Made by a program: the position numbers and the translations under genes
Notes under the pieces: generated by a model
Database searches by the model: none
The model's input: only the letters and a program-made list of their open reading frames with translations
Told to the model about the DNA's origin: nothing
Shown here: positions 1-7,600 of the stretch, one piece after another
Position numbering within the stretch: position 1 is the first letter of the stretch
Layout of the letters: each line of letters begins with the position of its first letter
Assembly: GCA_046048895.1 (NCBI GenBank)
Contig: JBJOFF010000002.1
Location: 83,732-147,731, forward strand
Direction of reading: 5' to 3'
From: ZLKRG08 sp046048895
GTDB lineage: Bacteria > Actinomycetota > Actinomycetes > Nanopelagicales > Nanopelagicaceae
Length of the DNA: 64,000 nucleotides

Positions 1-552
1 GCAATTTCTAGAATGTTCACTATTACTGGAAAGGTCCTCTTCTTCTTGTTCTCCTTGGGATTAGCAATTCCAGGTCAAGTCAATATTGTGCCTATTTACA
101 CCCTATTTGTGAAGTTAAATTTGACCAATTCCTTAATAGGACTTGTTTTAGTGAATATTGCTTTAAATTTACCGCTCTCCATTTTTATTCTCACTGCTTT
201 CCTAAAGGATCTGCCAAAGGAGATGTTTGAAGTAGCAAGCATTGATGGTGCAGGTCATTGGCGAGTATTTCGCTCTATTGCCCTCCCTCTAGCAAGACCA
301 GCTGTAGGCGCGACTGCTATATTTTTGTTTGTCATTTGTTGGAACGATCTCTTATATCCATTAATGCTGATAAATGAACAAAGCAAAAAAACTTTGCCAC
401 TTACCCTAATTGATTTCCGTGGAGAATTTTCTACCAGTTATTCAATGTTATTTACTGCAATTTTGGTAGCTTCAATACCAATGGTCGTTATGTATCTTTT
501 GATGCAAAAGCAATTCCAATCAGGTTTGACAGCAGGTGCGGTTAAGGGATGA
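1..552 (+). CDS. Carbohydrate ABC transporter permease, MalG type (5' truncated by window)
   Basis: The reading frame is open to the first base of the window, so the N-terminus is missing; about 183 codons are visible. It is an inner-membrane permease of the CUT1 (MalG-like) family. The cytoplasmic EAA loop that docks on the ATPase is clear (EMFEVASIDGAGHWRVFRSI and following, about 70-96 counted from the ATG at 13), flanked by hydrophobic segments. The stop overlaps the next gene, a GntR regulator, as ATGA, and kinase and aldolase genes follow in the same operon. The neighbourhood suggests import of a sulfosugar such as sulfoquinovose or its glyceride. The substrate is inferred from context only. 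Confidence 0.85.
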   Translation, partial: AISRMFTITGKVLFFLFSLGLAIPGQVNIVPIYTLFVKLNLTNSLIGLVLVNIALNLPLSIFILTAFLKDLPKEMFEVASIDGAGHWRVFRSIALPLARPAVGATAIFLFVICWNDLLYPLMLINEQSKKTLPLTLIDFRGEFSTSYSMLFTAILVASIPMVVMYLLMQKQFQSGLTAGAVKG

Positions 553-1247
553 GTACTACTATAAATTCAAGAGCAGATCGCATTGCCGATCAACTTCTCG
601 AATTAATAAGTGTTTCTAAATTAAATCCAGGTGATCGATTACCTCCGGAACGTCAATTATCTGAACTTTTAGAGGTTAGCCGTCCTTCTTTGCGTGAAGC
701 TTTACATATTCTTCAGGCAAGAGGATTGGTCGCAATTAAACATGGACAGGGCACGTTTGTTGAAGAACCTTTGGTTGCTCAAGAATTAAGGGCTTCAGTC
801 TTCTCAAGAGAGCATGATTTAAATGAACTTTATGATGCCCGAGAAGTGCTTGAAGTGCCAGCCGCAAAGTGGGCTGCGCAGAAGGCTTCTAAAGAAGATA
901 TTAGAACTTTACGTGCAACTCTAAATCAGATGTCGGCTATTGCTGAGAGTAATGAAGTTGATTATGAGCAATTAAAATTTCTAGACGCTAAATTTCACTT
1001 AACAATCGTAGGGATAGCGGAAAATAGATTTATCAATCAGACTTTGCACGTATTACAAGAGGTCATGGGTATGTCCATGGAAACTACACTTCGTCTACCA
1101 GGCCGTATTGAGATTTCAGCAAATGAGCATCTGGCAATATTGGATGCTTTAGAACGTGGAGATGGAGAGCTGGCGGCGAAATTGACGCATGCTCATATTG
1201 CAGGTGCGCGTAAAACGGCACTAGCTGATGCGAAAGATAAGCATTGA
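549..1247 (+). CDS. GntR/FadR-family transcriptional regulator with FCD domain
   Basis: The 232-residue protein has an N-terminal winged helix-turn-helix (about residues 8-72; PGDRLPPERQLSELLEVSRP is the classical GntR signature) and an all-helical FCD effector domain (about 88-215). It is translationally coupled to the permease upstream (ATGA) and to the kinase downstream (TTGA). FadR-subfamily proteins bind palindromes with a GGTNNNACC core, and two such sites lie at 4115-4123 and 4190-4198 in front of suyA. It is therefore the best candidate repressor of the sulfonate genes, probably released by a pathway intermediate. Family assignment is firm; effector and targets are inferred. Confidence 0.9.
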   Translation: MSTTINSRADRIADQLLELISVSKLNPGDRLPPERQLSELLEVSRPSLREALHILQARGLVAIKHGQGTFVEEPLVAQELRASVFSREHDLNELYDAREVLEVPAAKWAAQKASKEDIRTLRATLNQMSAIAESNEVDYEQLKFLDAKFHLTIVGIAENRFINQTLHVLQEVMGMSMETTLRLPGRIEISANEHLAILDALERGDGELAAKLTHAHIAGARKTALADAKDKH

Positions 1248-2131
1248 TTGAAGTAACTTGCGTAGGCGTAATTACGATGGACACGGTTGCGTTGGTGGAT
1301 AAATATCCAAGCGCAGACGAAAGAGTATTAGCTGAGAAGATTGTTAGATCTGGAGGAGGTCCGGCTTCGGTAGCTGCAGTTGCGCTTTCAAGATTAGGAA
1401 TTAAATCTGCAATTGTTGGAACTATCGGAGATGATCAAGATGGTCAAACCGTTTTAGAAATATTTAAAAAAGAAGGTGTAGATACTTCTGGTATCTCAAT
1501 TCAAAAAGGTGCAACTTCTGGTAGCGTCATTGTGGCATCCAAAAGCGAAAGCACCCGAGCAATTTCAACTCGCCAGCCAGTAAGCCAAGTAAAACCAAAT
1601 GAAGCAGCCAAGAAATTGGCAGCTAACTCACAGTGGATTCATGTCGACCATGTAGGAATCAATTTATTGCCTGACCTAGGAATCAGCAGGGGAGGCGCAG
1701 TAAAGATTTCTTTCGATGCTGGATATGGGGTAAAAGATTTTGATGTTTCAAAGGTAGATTTATTTGCACCAAATGATAAGCAGATGCGAGAGCGCTATCC
1801 AGGTTTAGATTTAAAAGAGGCAATTAAGAGGGATGCTGAAGCTGGAAAAAATTTGGTGGTTGCCACGATGGGGGCAAATGGATCCATGGGTTACTCAACG
1901 GAGTTAGATTTTGCAGAAGCTCCAGTATTTAGAACGGAAATAATTAGCACCTTAGGCGCTGGAGATGTTTTTCATGGCGCGCTCCTTGCACAACTTATCG
2001 AAGGTCATCCACTTAAGGAAGCGTTAATGCGCGCTAATGTAGTTGCAGCTCTCTCTTGCAGAGGCCTGGATGGCCAATCTGCGATTCCCACCAAAAATGA
2101 CTTAATTAAGTACCTAGAAGGGGCTAAATAA
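1244..2131 (+). CDS. PfkB-family sugar kinase, probable 6-deoxy-6-sulfofructose kinase
   Basis: The protein has 295 residues, the usual ribokinase/PfkB length. An N-terminal CVG...MD strand and a GGGPASVAAVALSRLG motif (about 37-52) bind sugar; the C-terminal STLGAGDVFHGA motif carries the anion hole and catalytic Asp. The GGGPA(S/A)xAAVA block and overall layout resemble E. coli YihV, which phosphorylates sulfofructose at O-1. A TTG start overlaps the regulator stop (TTGA), and its own TAA overlaps the aldolase ATG. Next to a YihT-like aldolase, the sulfofructose kinase assignment is reasonable; a kinase for another ketose or deoxy sugar acid remains possible. Confidence 0.65.
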   Translation: MIEVTCVGVITMDTVALVDKYPSADERVLAEKIVRSGGGPASVAAVALSRLGIKSAIVGTIGDDQDGQTVLEIFKKEGVDTSGISIQKGATSGSVIVASKSESTRAISTRQPVSQVKPNEAAKKLAANSQWIHVDHVGINLLPDLGISRGGAVKISFDAGYGVKDFDVSKVDLFAPNDKQMRERYPGLDLKEAIKRDAEAGKNLVVATMGANGSMGYSTELDFAEAPVFRTEIISTLGAGDVFHGALLAQLIEGHPLKEALMRANVVAALSCRGLDGQSAIPTKNDLIKYLEGAK

Positions 2132-3009
2132 TGCGTGATTTATCGAAACTGGCTCGATCATCTGGTGGTTTAGCAATGGTGGCAGTCGATCAACGCGAGG
2201 CGCTCCGAGGAATGTTTGCAGCGCATCATTCAACCGCAGTTCCAGATTCACAACTTACCCAATTCAAAGTTGATGTCGCGACAGAGTTAACGCCATTTGC
2301 ATCAGCGCTACTAGTAGATCAAGAATTTGGAATTGATGCCATTGTTGATCAGAAAGCAATGGCTAGCGGTTCAGGTTTGATCGCGGCAGCTGATTTATTA
2401 ATTGGTCCAGCGGGCGGTGCAGCTACTGATACTGCGGTTGATCCGGAAGTAGATCCAGTGAGAATGAAATCAATCGGCGCAGCCGGGTTAAAGTTTTTAG
2501 TACTCTGGCGAAAAGATGAAAGCCCTGAATCAAGATTGCAACTCGTAAATCAATTTAAGGCTTATTGTGACAGAGTTGATTTACCTTCAATTATTGAAAT
2601 TATTGTAAAGGCTCCGAATAGTTCAGATATTCCTTTCGATAGAGAGGCGCAGATTATTGAGGCGGCTAAAGAAGCTCGCGCTTGGAAACCAGATCTCTAC
2701 AAGGCCGAAGTACCTTTCCACGGTGAAGGAGATCTAAATCAGATTGAGAGAAATGCCGCGCTAATTTCTGAAGCTATCCAAGGTCCTTGGGTGGTACTTT
2801 CAAATGGAGTTAAGCAACCAAATTTTGCCGAAGCCGTGAAGGCGTGTTGCAAAGGTGGTGCTAGTGGTTTTCTTGCTGGGCGAGCGGTTTGGGCAGATAT
2901 TGTTGGCGCAACAGATATTCCAAAAGCGCTTCGTGAAGTATCTATTCCTCGTCTAAAAGAGTTAACTGCAATTGTTGATGAATATGCCAAATCTTGGAGA
3001 AGTTGGTAG
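2131..3009 (+). CDS. Probable 6-deoxy-6-sulfofructose-1-phosphate aldolase (YihT-like)
   Basis: The 292-residue class I TIM-barrel aldolase would split sulfofructose 1-phosphate into dihydroxyacetone phosphate and 3-sulfolactaldehyde. The N-terminal block SSGGLAMVAVDQREALRGMF (11-30) closely matches my recollection of E. coli YihT. Lys191 in DLYKAEVP is the expected Schiff-base residue; LSNGV (223-227) and GRAVW (250-254, Arg251) fall where YihT binds the phosphate/sulfonate groups. LacD-type tagatose-bisphosphate aldolase is the main alternative, but the sulfolactate genes next door favour the sulfosugar role. The start overlaps the kinase stop (TAATG). It ends one base before the convergent oxidoreductase gene. 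Confidence 0.72.
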   Translation: MRDLSKLARSSGGLAMVAVDQREALRGMFAAHHSTAVPDSQLTQFKVDVATELTPFASALLVDQEFGIDAIVDQKAMASGSGLIAAADLLIGPAGGAATDTAVDPEVDPVRMKSIGAAGLKFLVLWRKDESPESRLQLVNQFKAYCDRVDLPSIIEIIVKAPNSSDIPFDREAQIIEAAKEARAWKPDLYKAEVPFHGEGDLNQIERNAALISEAIQGPWVVLSNGVKQPNFAEAVKACCKGGASGFLAGRAVWADIVGATDIPKALREVSIPRLKELTAIVDEYAKSWRSW

Positions 3010-4107
3010 TTAATTCATTTCAGCGATTGTTACAGGGCGACACTCTGCGATGCTCTTATGAGCAGCTAAGCCAGTAATTACGCTGGTTGCGCCATCTTTT
3101 AATGTTACTTCTGCAGGGGTTTTATTAAGTATTGCATCCCGAAATTTAACGTGTTCGATGTATGAAGCACCGTAATGATGTCCTAGATATTTAACGGAAA
3201 GATCCATCACTTGCTTAACTTCACTGCCCCTGCCAGTTCCTTCACCTACGCCCCATCCAGAGCGTTTGCCCCAATCCTCTCTTCGGGAGTAGCGAACATT
3301 TAGCGAAGGCAAGAATGATTCCAGTTTTCCCTCATCGCCGACCACAGTGAGAATCTCTTTGTCATATGAACCTTCTGCAAACATACAGAGATCAAGCATT
3401 GCACGGATACCTCCGGCATATTCAAGAATTACATATGCGTTATCCAACATATCTGCCTGTTGGCCATCATATTTCTCATCAAGATGGTTTACATTCTGAC
3501 CGCCAGATGCAAAAACTCTGATTGGTTGGCTACCAATAATTAAATCCATCAAATTAAAGTAATGACAGCATTTCTCTACCAGCGTGCCACCAGTTCGTTT
3601 TGCAAAGCGATTCCAATTGCCTACTTTTGGGTAGAAGGGTTCACGATGTTCGCGAATTGCAACTTGGTGCACTTTGCCAACAGCACCAGCTTTCGCCCGT
3701 TGAATTACTTCGTTAACTGGGGGCATAAAACGATATTCAAGGCCCATCCATGTCAATGCACTTCTCTTTGATTCCCAATCAATAATTTTCTTGCAGTCTT
3801 CTACAGTGGTTGCCAAAGGCTTTTCTACGAAAACAGATAAATTTGTAGCTAAGGCATCAGATAGAACGTCAACATGAGTGTCGTTAGGGGTTGCGATTAC
3901 AACCGCATCAACCAAACCAGATTCTAAAAGTTGACGGTGATCTGTAAATTGCTTTGGGTTGCTGCCTGCCACGCTACTTGCCTGAGCGATGGAATTGGAA
4001 TCAGGGTCTGCGATCGCAGTGATTGTGGCACCACCCATAATCTTGATGTTTTCAATATGTTCGCGCCCCATGCTGCCTGCGCCGATAATTCCATAACGTA
4101 GGGTCAT
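3010..4107 (-). CDS. Gfo/Idh/MocA-fold protein, candidate NAD+-dependent sulfoquinovosidase
   Basis: The protein has 365 residues from the ATG at 4107 (a TTG two codons upstream is possible but lies inside a putative operator). It has an N-terminal Rossmann fold (GIIGAGSMG, about 7-14), the family EKP motif (95-97, Lys96) and a C-terminal alpha/beta domain with a catalytic-type His (CCHYF, His182). Generic annotation would be oxidoreductase. NAD+-dependent glycosidases share this fold: GH109, and GH188 sulfoquinovosidases that were often labelled Gfo/Idh/MocA in actinobacterial sulfosugar clusters. Its place between the aldolase and suyAB makes release of sulfoquinovose from its glycosides plausible. 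The fold is certain; the substrate is inferred. Confidence 0.8.
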   Translation of the reverse strand: MTLRYGIIGAGSMGREHIENIKIMGGATITAIADPDSNSIAQASSVAGSNPKQFTDHRQLLESGLVDAVVIATPNDTHVDVLSDALATNLSVFVEKPLATTVEDCKKIIDWESKRSALTWMGLEYRFMPPVNEVIQRAKAGAVGKVHQVAIREHREPFYPKVGNWNRFAKRTGGTLVEKCCHYFNLMDLIIGSQPIRVFASGGQNVNHLDEKYDGQQADMLDNAYVILEYAGGIRAMLDLCMFAEGSYDKEILTVVGDEGKLESFLPSLNVRYSRREDWGKRSGWGVGEGTGRGSEVKQVMDLSVKYLGHHYGASYIEHVKFRDAILNKTPAEVTLKDGATSVITGLAAHKSIAECRPVTIAEMN

Positions 4108-4114
4108 GGCCAAA

Positions 4115-4123
4115 GGTTAGACC
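4115..4123. promoter_or_regulatory. Putative FadR/GntR-type operator, site 1
   Basis: GGTTAGACC fits the GGTNNNACC core recognised by FadR-subfamily regulators. It lies 7 bases upstream of the ATG (4107) of the minus-strand Gfo/Idh/MocA gene, where bound protein would block transcription or initiation. It shares the longer context AGGTtAGACCACT with site 2, 75 bases away, about seven helical turns. Confidence 0.5.
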
Positions 4124-4150
4124 ACTTGCTAAATAAATGGGAGAGAAGTC

Positions 4151-4180
4151 TTGAAATTAGGCGCAAGTTCCATTTAGACT
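4151..4180 (+). promoter_or_regulatory. Predicted sigma-70-type promoter for suyAB-slcC-comC-suyZ
   Basis: TTGAAA (4151-4156) and TAGACT (4175-4180) are separated by 18 bases, a good housekeeping promoter. The expected transcription start near 4187 would sit directly before operator site 2, so a repressor bound there would block clearance. The predicted leader is about 48 bases and ends with a strong GAGGAG ribosome binding site before suyA. Confidence 0.5.
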
Positions 4181-4189
4181 GCGGCCAGA

Positions 4190-4198
4190 GGTCAGACC
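4190..4198. promoter_or_regulatory. Putative FadR/GntR-type operator, site 2
   Basis: GGTCAGACC is a perfect 4+1+4 palindrome and matches the centre of the E. coli FadR consensus (GGTCNGACC). It overlaps the likely transcription start of the suy operon. The regulator encoded at 549-1247 is the obvious candidate ligand. Confidence 0.55.
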
Positions 4199-4234
4199 AC
4201 TGGACCGAATTCTTATGAAAAGCGAGGAGCTCAT

Positions 4235-4534
4235 ATGGCTACACCTCCACAGTTCTTGCTCCATCACGATGGCGATAACGTCGCTGTTGCAATGGACGAT
4301 TTAGAACCTGGAACCTTGCATGGTCTCTCAGTTAAAGAGGGCACTGCATATACTGAAATTCTTAACCATGCGATTCCGTTGGGACATAAATTTGCATTGA
4401 CAGATATCCCTGAAGGCGGAGCAATTATCAAGTATGGAATCAAAGTTGGCCTTGCGTCGGCTGCAATTAAAAAAGGCGATTACATTCACACACACAACAT
4501 GAGGAGTTATCGATGGGAAGCAAGCCGCGCTTAA
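4235..4534 (+). CDS. suyA: (2R)-sulfolactate sulfo-lyase small (alpha) subunit
   Basis: The 99-residue SAF-domain protein corresponds to the N-terminal part of altronate dehydratase UxaA. The conserved GHKFALTDIPEGGAIIKYG block (50-68) and the HTHN motif (85-88) are present. SuyA and SuyB together eliminate sulfite from (R)-3-sulfolactate to give pyruvate, in the cytoplasm. The split into separate small and large genes is the SuyAB arrangement, whereas UxaA and GarD are usually fused. A strong GAGGAG lies 5-10 bases before the ATG. The gene overlaps suyB by 22 bases, as expected for stoichiometric subunits. Confidence 0.85.
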   Translation: MATPPQFLLHHDGDNVAVAMDDLEPGTLHGLSVKEGTAYTEILNHAIPLGHKFALTDIPEGGAIIKYGIKVGLASAAIKKGDYIHTHNMRSYRWEASRA

Positions 4535-5679
4535 TGGGATACCGCCGACCAAACGGCACTATCGGTATCCGCAATCACGTAGTTATTTTGCCGCTTGATG
4601 ATCTATCAAATGCGGCAGCTGAGGCTGTATCAAAAGTTATTCCAGGAACTCTTGCTTTGCCACATGCCTTTGGCAGATTGCAATTTGGTCAAGATTTAGA
4701 GTTGACTTTCAAAACTCTGATTGGCACTGGCATGAATGCAAATGTTGCTGCTGTTATCGTTATTGGTATTGAACCAAAATGGACTAATCGTGTAGCAGAA
4801 GGTATTGCCAAATCTGGAAAGCCAGTTGCCGCTTTTTCAATTGAGGGCAAGGGTGATTTACAAACAATCACCGAAGCATCTCGTATGGCTGCAATGTTCT
4901 TGCAAGATGCATCAGGTCTTGAGCGTGAACAAGCCGAAATTGGTGAAATGATTATGTCTATCAAGTGTGGAGAATCAGATACCACCTCTGGACTTGGTTC
5001 ATGCCCAACAACTTCAGAAGCTGTAGATCGCTGGGTAGAAGCTGGTGGCACTGTTTTCTTTGGTGAAACTTCCGAGTTAACCGGTGGAGAGCATTTAATT
5101 GCAGATCGCTGTATTGATGATGCATGTCGAATCGCATTTCAAAATACTTACGATAAGTACATTGAAGTTATCGAATCTACCGGAGCAAATCTGCTTGGTT
5201 CGCAGCCTACCCAAGGCAATATCGCTGGTGGCTTGACTACCATTGAGGAGAAAGCGCTAGGAAACATCGCTAAGACAGGCTCTGTTCCAGTTGTGGGCGT
5301 TTTGGATTATGCAGAGCAGCCAGACCCGAATAAAAAAGGTCTTTACTTCATGAACTCATCTTCAGCCGCCGCCGAGTGTGTAACTCTGATGGCAGCTGGC
5401 GGAGCGGTGATTCACTTGTTCCCGACCGGACAAGGCAACGTAATCGGTAATCCAATTGTTCCGGTACTTAAGTTGACAGCAAATAAAAAGACTGCAGCTA
5501 GCATGAAAGAACATATCGATTTAGATGTTTCTGGTTTACTTCGTTATGAATACGATCTTAAAAAAGCGGGCGACATGATGATGGATGTAATTTACAAAAC
5601 TGTAAATGGTCGTCTTTGTGCAGCAGAAGTTACAGGTCACCGCGAATTTACTTTCACAAAGCTTTATATCAGCGCGTGA
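4513..5679 (+). CDS. suyB: (2R)-sulfolactate sulfo-lyase large (beta) subunit
   Basis: The 388-residue protein is the catalytic subunit of the UxaA/GarD superfamily. It begins with GYRRPNGTIGIRNHV (9-23) and continues LDDLSNAAAEAV and LPHAFGRLQFGQDLEL, which match known SuyB more closely than altronate dehydratase as I recall them. KCGESD (151-156) replaces the CGGSD of UxaA and probably carries a metal ligand; QPTQGNIAGGLTTIEEKALG (231-250) is the conserved central motif. GAGGAG at 4501-4506 serves its ATG. The adjacent sulfolactate dehydrogenases and PSE-type exporter support sulfo-lyase over sugar-acid dehydratase. The product sulfite must be exported or used. Confidence 0.87.
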   Translation: MGSKPRLMGYRRPNGTIGIRNHVVILPLDDLSNAAAEAVSKVIPGTLALPHAFGRLQFGQDLELTFKTLIGTGMNANVAAVIVIGIEPKWTNRVAEGIAKSGKPVAAFSIEGKGDLQTITEASRMAAMFLQDASGLEREQAEIGEMIMSIKCGESDTTSGLGSCPTTSEAVDRWVEAGGTVFFGETSELTGGEHLIADRCIDDACRIAFQNTYDKYIEVIESTGANLLGSQPTQGNIAGGLTTIEEKALGNIAKTGSVPVVGVLDYAEQPDPNKKGLYFMNSSSAAAECVTLMAAGGAVIHLFPTGQGNVIGNPIVPVLKLTANKKTAASMKEHIDLDVSGLLRYEYDLKKAGDMMMDVIYKTVNGRLCAAEVTGHREFTFTKLYISA

Positions 5680-6602
5680 TTTTAATTTCCGAAGATGTTT
5701 GGGGTGCGCCGTTTGAAGAGTTATCTAAACGGCGCTCCATTCATCAAGATACAGACCTTTGGCAAGATGCAAGTAAATTAAAAGAGTCCGTCAAAGAAGC
5801 TCAAGTTTTAGTAGTTAGAAATAGAACCAAAGTAACTGCTGATGTAATCGCAGCTGCACCAAAGTTAAAGGTTATTGCTCGCGCAGGAGTAGGTCTAGAT
5901 AATATAGATCTTGAAGCTGCGGATAGCGCTGGCGTGATAGTAGTTGCGGGTTTAGGTGCAAACGCAATTTCAGTGGCTGAGATGACTTTGGGATTAGCTT
6001 TGGCTTTGAGCAGAGATATCGCAGCTCAAGATCAAATCACAAAGTCTGGCAATTGGAATAGAACACCTGGTGTAGAAATCACCGGGAAGACTTGGGGTTT
6101 ACTGGGATGTGGTGCAACCGGACGGGCTACTGCAAACCTACTTAAAGGATTTAACTGTAAGGTGCTGGGTTTTGACCCCTTTTTTCAGGGAAATGCAGAA
6201 ATTCAAATGGGTACTTGGGATGAAGTTGTTAGCAAATCAGATTTTATCAGCGTTCATATGCCTGCAACTAGCCAAACCATCGGATCAATTAATCAAGAGT
6301 TCTTTACCAAAATGAAGTCAACTGCATTTTTGATAAATGTGGGAAGAGGTGAGTTGGTAAACGAGGCTGATTTAATTGAAGCGCTTAAAGCAAAAACTAT
6401 AGCTGGTGCAGCACTAGATGTAAGAACAACTGAGCCGCCTTTAAAAGGAGAATTAGAGCAAATTCAAAATTTGATTTTGACTCCGCATATTGCAGGCATC
6501 ACCAAAGAATCACAATTAGCAATTAATCAAATATTGGTCAATAACATCGATTTGGTTTTAGATGGTAAAAAAGCAACTCATGCGGTTGGTAAAGTCTCGT
6601 GA
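5676..6602 (+). CDS. slcC: (S)-sulfolactate dehydrogenase, D-2-hydroxyacid dehydrogenase family
   Basis: I place the start at GTG 5676, overlapping the suyB stop (GTGA), rather than 60 bases upstream inside suyB. This gives 308 residues beginning MILISED. The NAD-binding motif GLLGCGATG (141-149) and the triad Arg224 (NVGRGE), Glu253 (TTEPP) and His271 (TPHIAG) are intact. Automated annotation would say phosphoglycerate dehydrogenase, but it lacks the C-terminal ACT/ASB domains of SerA. In sulfolactate degraders SlcC oxidises (S)-sulfolactate to sulfopyruvate, so ComC can make the (R)-isomer that SuyAB uses. The context strongly supports this. Confidence 0.82.
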   Translation: MILISEDVWGAPFEELSKRRSIHQDTDLWQDASKLKESVKEAQVLVVRNRTKVTADVIAAAPKLKVIARAGVGLDNIDLEAADSAGVIVVAGLGANAISVAEMTLGLALALSRDIAAQDQITKSGNWNRTPGVEITGKTWGLLGCGATGRATANLLKGFNCKVLGFDPFFQGNAEIQMGTWDEVVSKSDFISVHMPATSQTIGSINQEFFTKMKSTAFLINVGRGELVNEADLIEALKAKTIAGAALDVRTTEPPLKGELEQIQNLILTPHIAGITKESQLAINQILVNNIDLVLDGKKATHAVGKVS

Positions 6603-7600
6603 CAAAATTAAAATTTGAAACAGCAGTTTTACAAGCTTCTGATTTACTGCAAGCTGCCGGAATGCCTAAAGAAGAAGCTGACATTTCGGCAAATTGCATT
6701 GTGGCTAGCGATGTTTGGGGAATCGGAAGCCACGGACTAATGCGCTTGCCCTTTTATTTAGAAAGACTCGTAGCTGGCGGCATTAATCCAAAGGCAAAAT
6801 TAAAAGAGATTACTAATCTGCCATCGTTACGAATTTTTGATGGCGAAACCGGAATGGGCCATTGGCAATTAAAAAAGGCTGCAGAAGTTGCAGCTAATTT
6901 AGCGGATTCGCAAGGGATTGCAGCAGTTGGCGTTGGTCGATCAAATCACTGTGGCGCATTGGGACTATATGTATGGCCGATGTTGCAAAAGAATTTGGTA
7001 GGCATCGTTTTCAGTAATGGGCCTGCGGTGATGCCACCTTGGGGTGGAAATAAACCAATGCTCTCAACTTCACCAATTGCAGCAGGCATTCCTGGGAAAA
7101 ATCACACGGTTATTGATTTAGCTACTAGCGCAGTAGCGCGTGGAAAAATCGCCGCTAAAGCGCAGAAAGGTGAAGCTTTAGAACCTGGCTGGGCCTTTGA
7201 TCAAAATGGTCTACCAACTTTAGATGCCAAAAGCGCATTAAATGGAATGCTTGCACCACTTGGTGGAGTTAAAGGTTACGCACTAGCGGTTTTAGTTGAG
7301 TCATTAACTGGTGCATTAGTTGGACCAAATTTGGCAGCCGATGTTCCGGATATGTTTGATAATAATATGGCTAAGTTGCCGCAAGATATTTCGCATTTTG
7401 TGATTGCAATTAAAGCTGAAGCTCTAACTGTAGATGGCCATAACCGTATGGAAGAATTTTCAACGAGGGTAGATGAAGCCGGCGGTCGAATGCCAGGGAA
7501 AAATCGAGTGAATCCATTCGAAATATCAGCAGGCACAGAATTTGATATTGCAGACTCAGTCTCTGCAGAACTTTCCAATTGGAGTTCAAAATTATTATAA
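6599..7600 (+). CDS. comC: (R)-sulfolactate dehydrogenase, malate/L-lactate dehydrogenase (Ldh) family
   Basis: The 333-residue member of the Ldh_2 family (non-Rossmann NAD(P) fold) has a GTG start overlapping slcC (GTGA). The family blocks are visible: SDVWGIGSHGLMRLPFY (about 38-54), VGVGRSNHCGALGLY with the conserved His, STSPIAAGIPG, and GGVKGYALAVLVE near residues 220-232. ComC reduces sulfopyruvate to (R)-sulfolactate with NADPH; it also serves coenzyme M synthesis in methanogens. Paired with slcC, it completes stereochemical inversion of sulfolactate. Alternatives in the family (ureidoglycolate or malate dehydrogenase) do not fit the neighbours. Confidence 0.82.
   Translation: MTKLKFETAVLQASDLLQAAGMPKEEADISANCIVASDVWGIGSHGLMRLPFYLERLVAGGINPKAKLKEITNLPSLRIFDGETGMGHWQLKKAAEVAANLADSQGIAAVGVGRSNHCGALGLYVWPMLQKNLVGIVFSNGPAVMPPWGGNKPMLSTSPIAAGIPGKNHTVIDLATSAVARGKIAAKAQKGEALEPGWAFDQNGLPTLDAKSALNGMLAPLGGVKGYALAVLVESLTGALVGPNLAADVPDMFDNNMAKLPQDISHFVIAIKAEALTVDGHNRMEEFSTRVDEAGGRMPGKNRVNPFEISAGTEFDIADSVSAELSNWSSKLL

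Noticed and set aside
5616..5675. Longer N-terminus for slcC starting inside suyB
   Set aside because: It would add 20 residues not matching the family; the GTG at 5676 gives the standard MILISED start and a 4-base GTGA overlap.
4235..5679. Split altronate or galactarate dehydratase (uxaA/garD)
   Set aside because: The SAF and catalytic parts are separate genes, SuyB-specific blocks are present, and the neighbours are sulfolactate dehydrogenases and a PSE-type exporter; no uronate genes are nearby.
5676..6602. serA (3-phosphoglycerate dehydrogenase) partner for serC at 16050-17162
   Set aside because: It lacks the ACT/ASB C-terminal domain, is 10 kb from serC, and is translationally coupled to suyB and comC.
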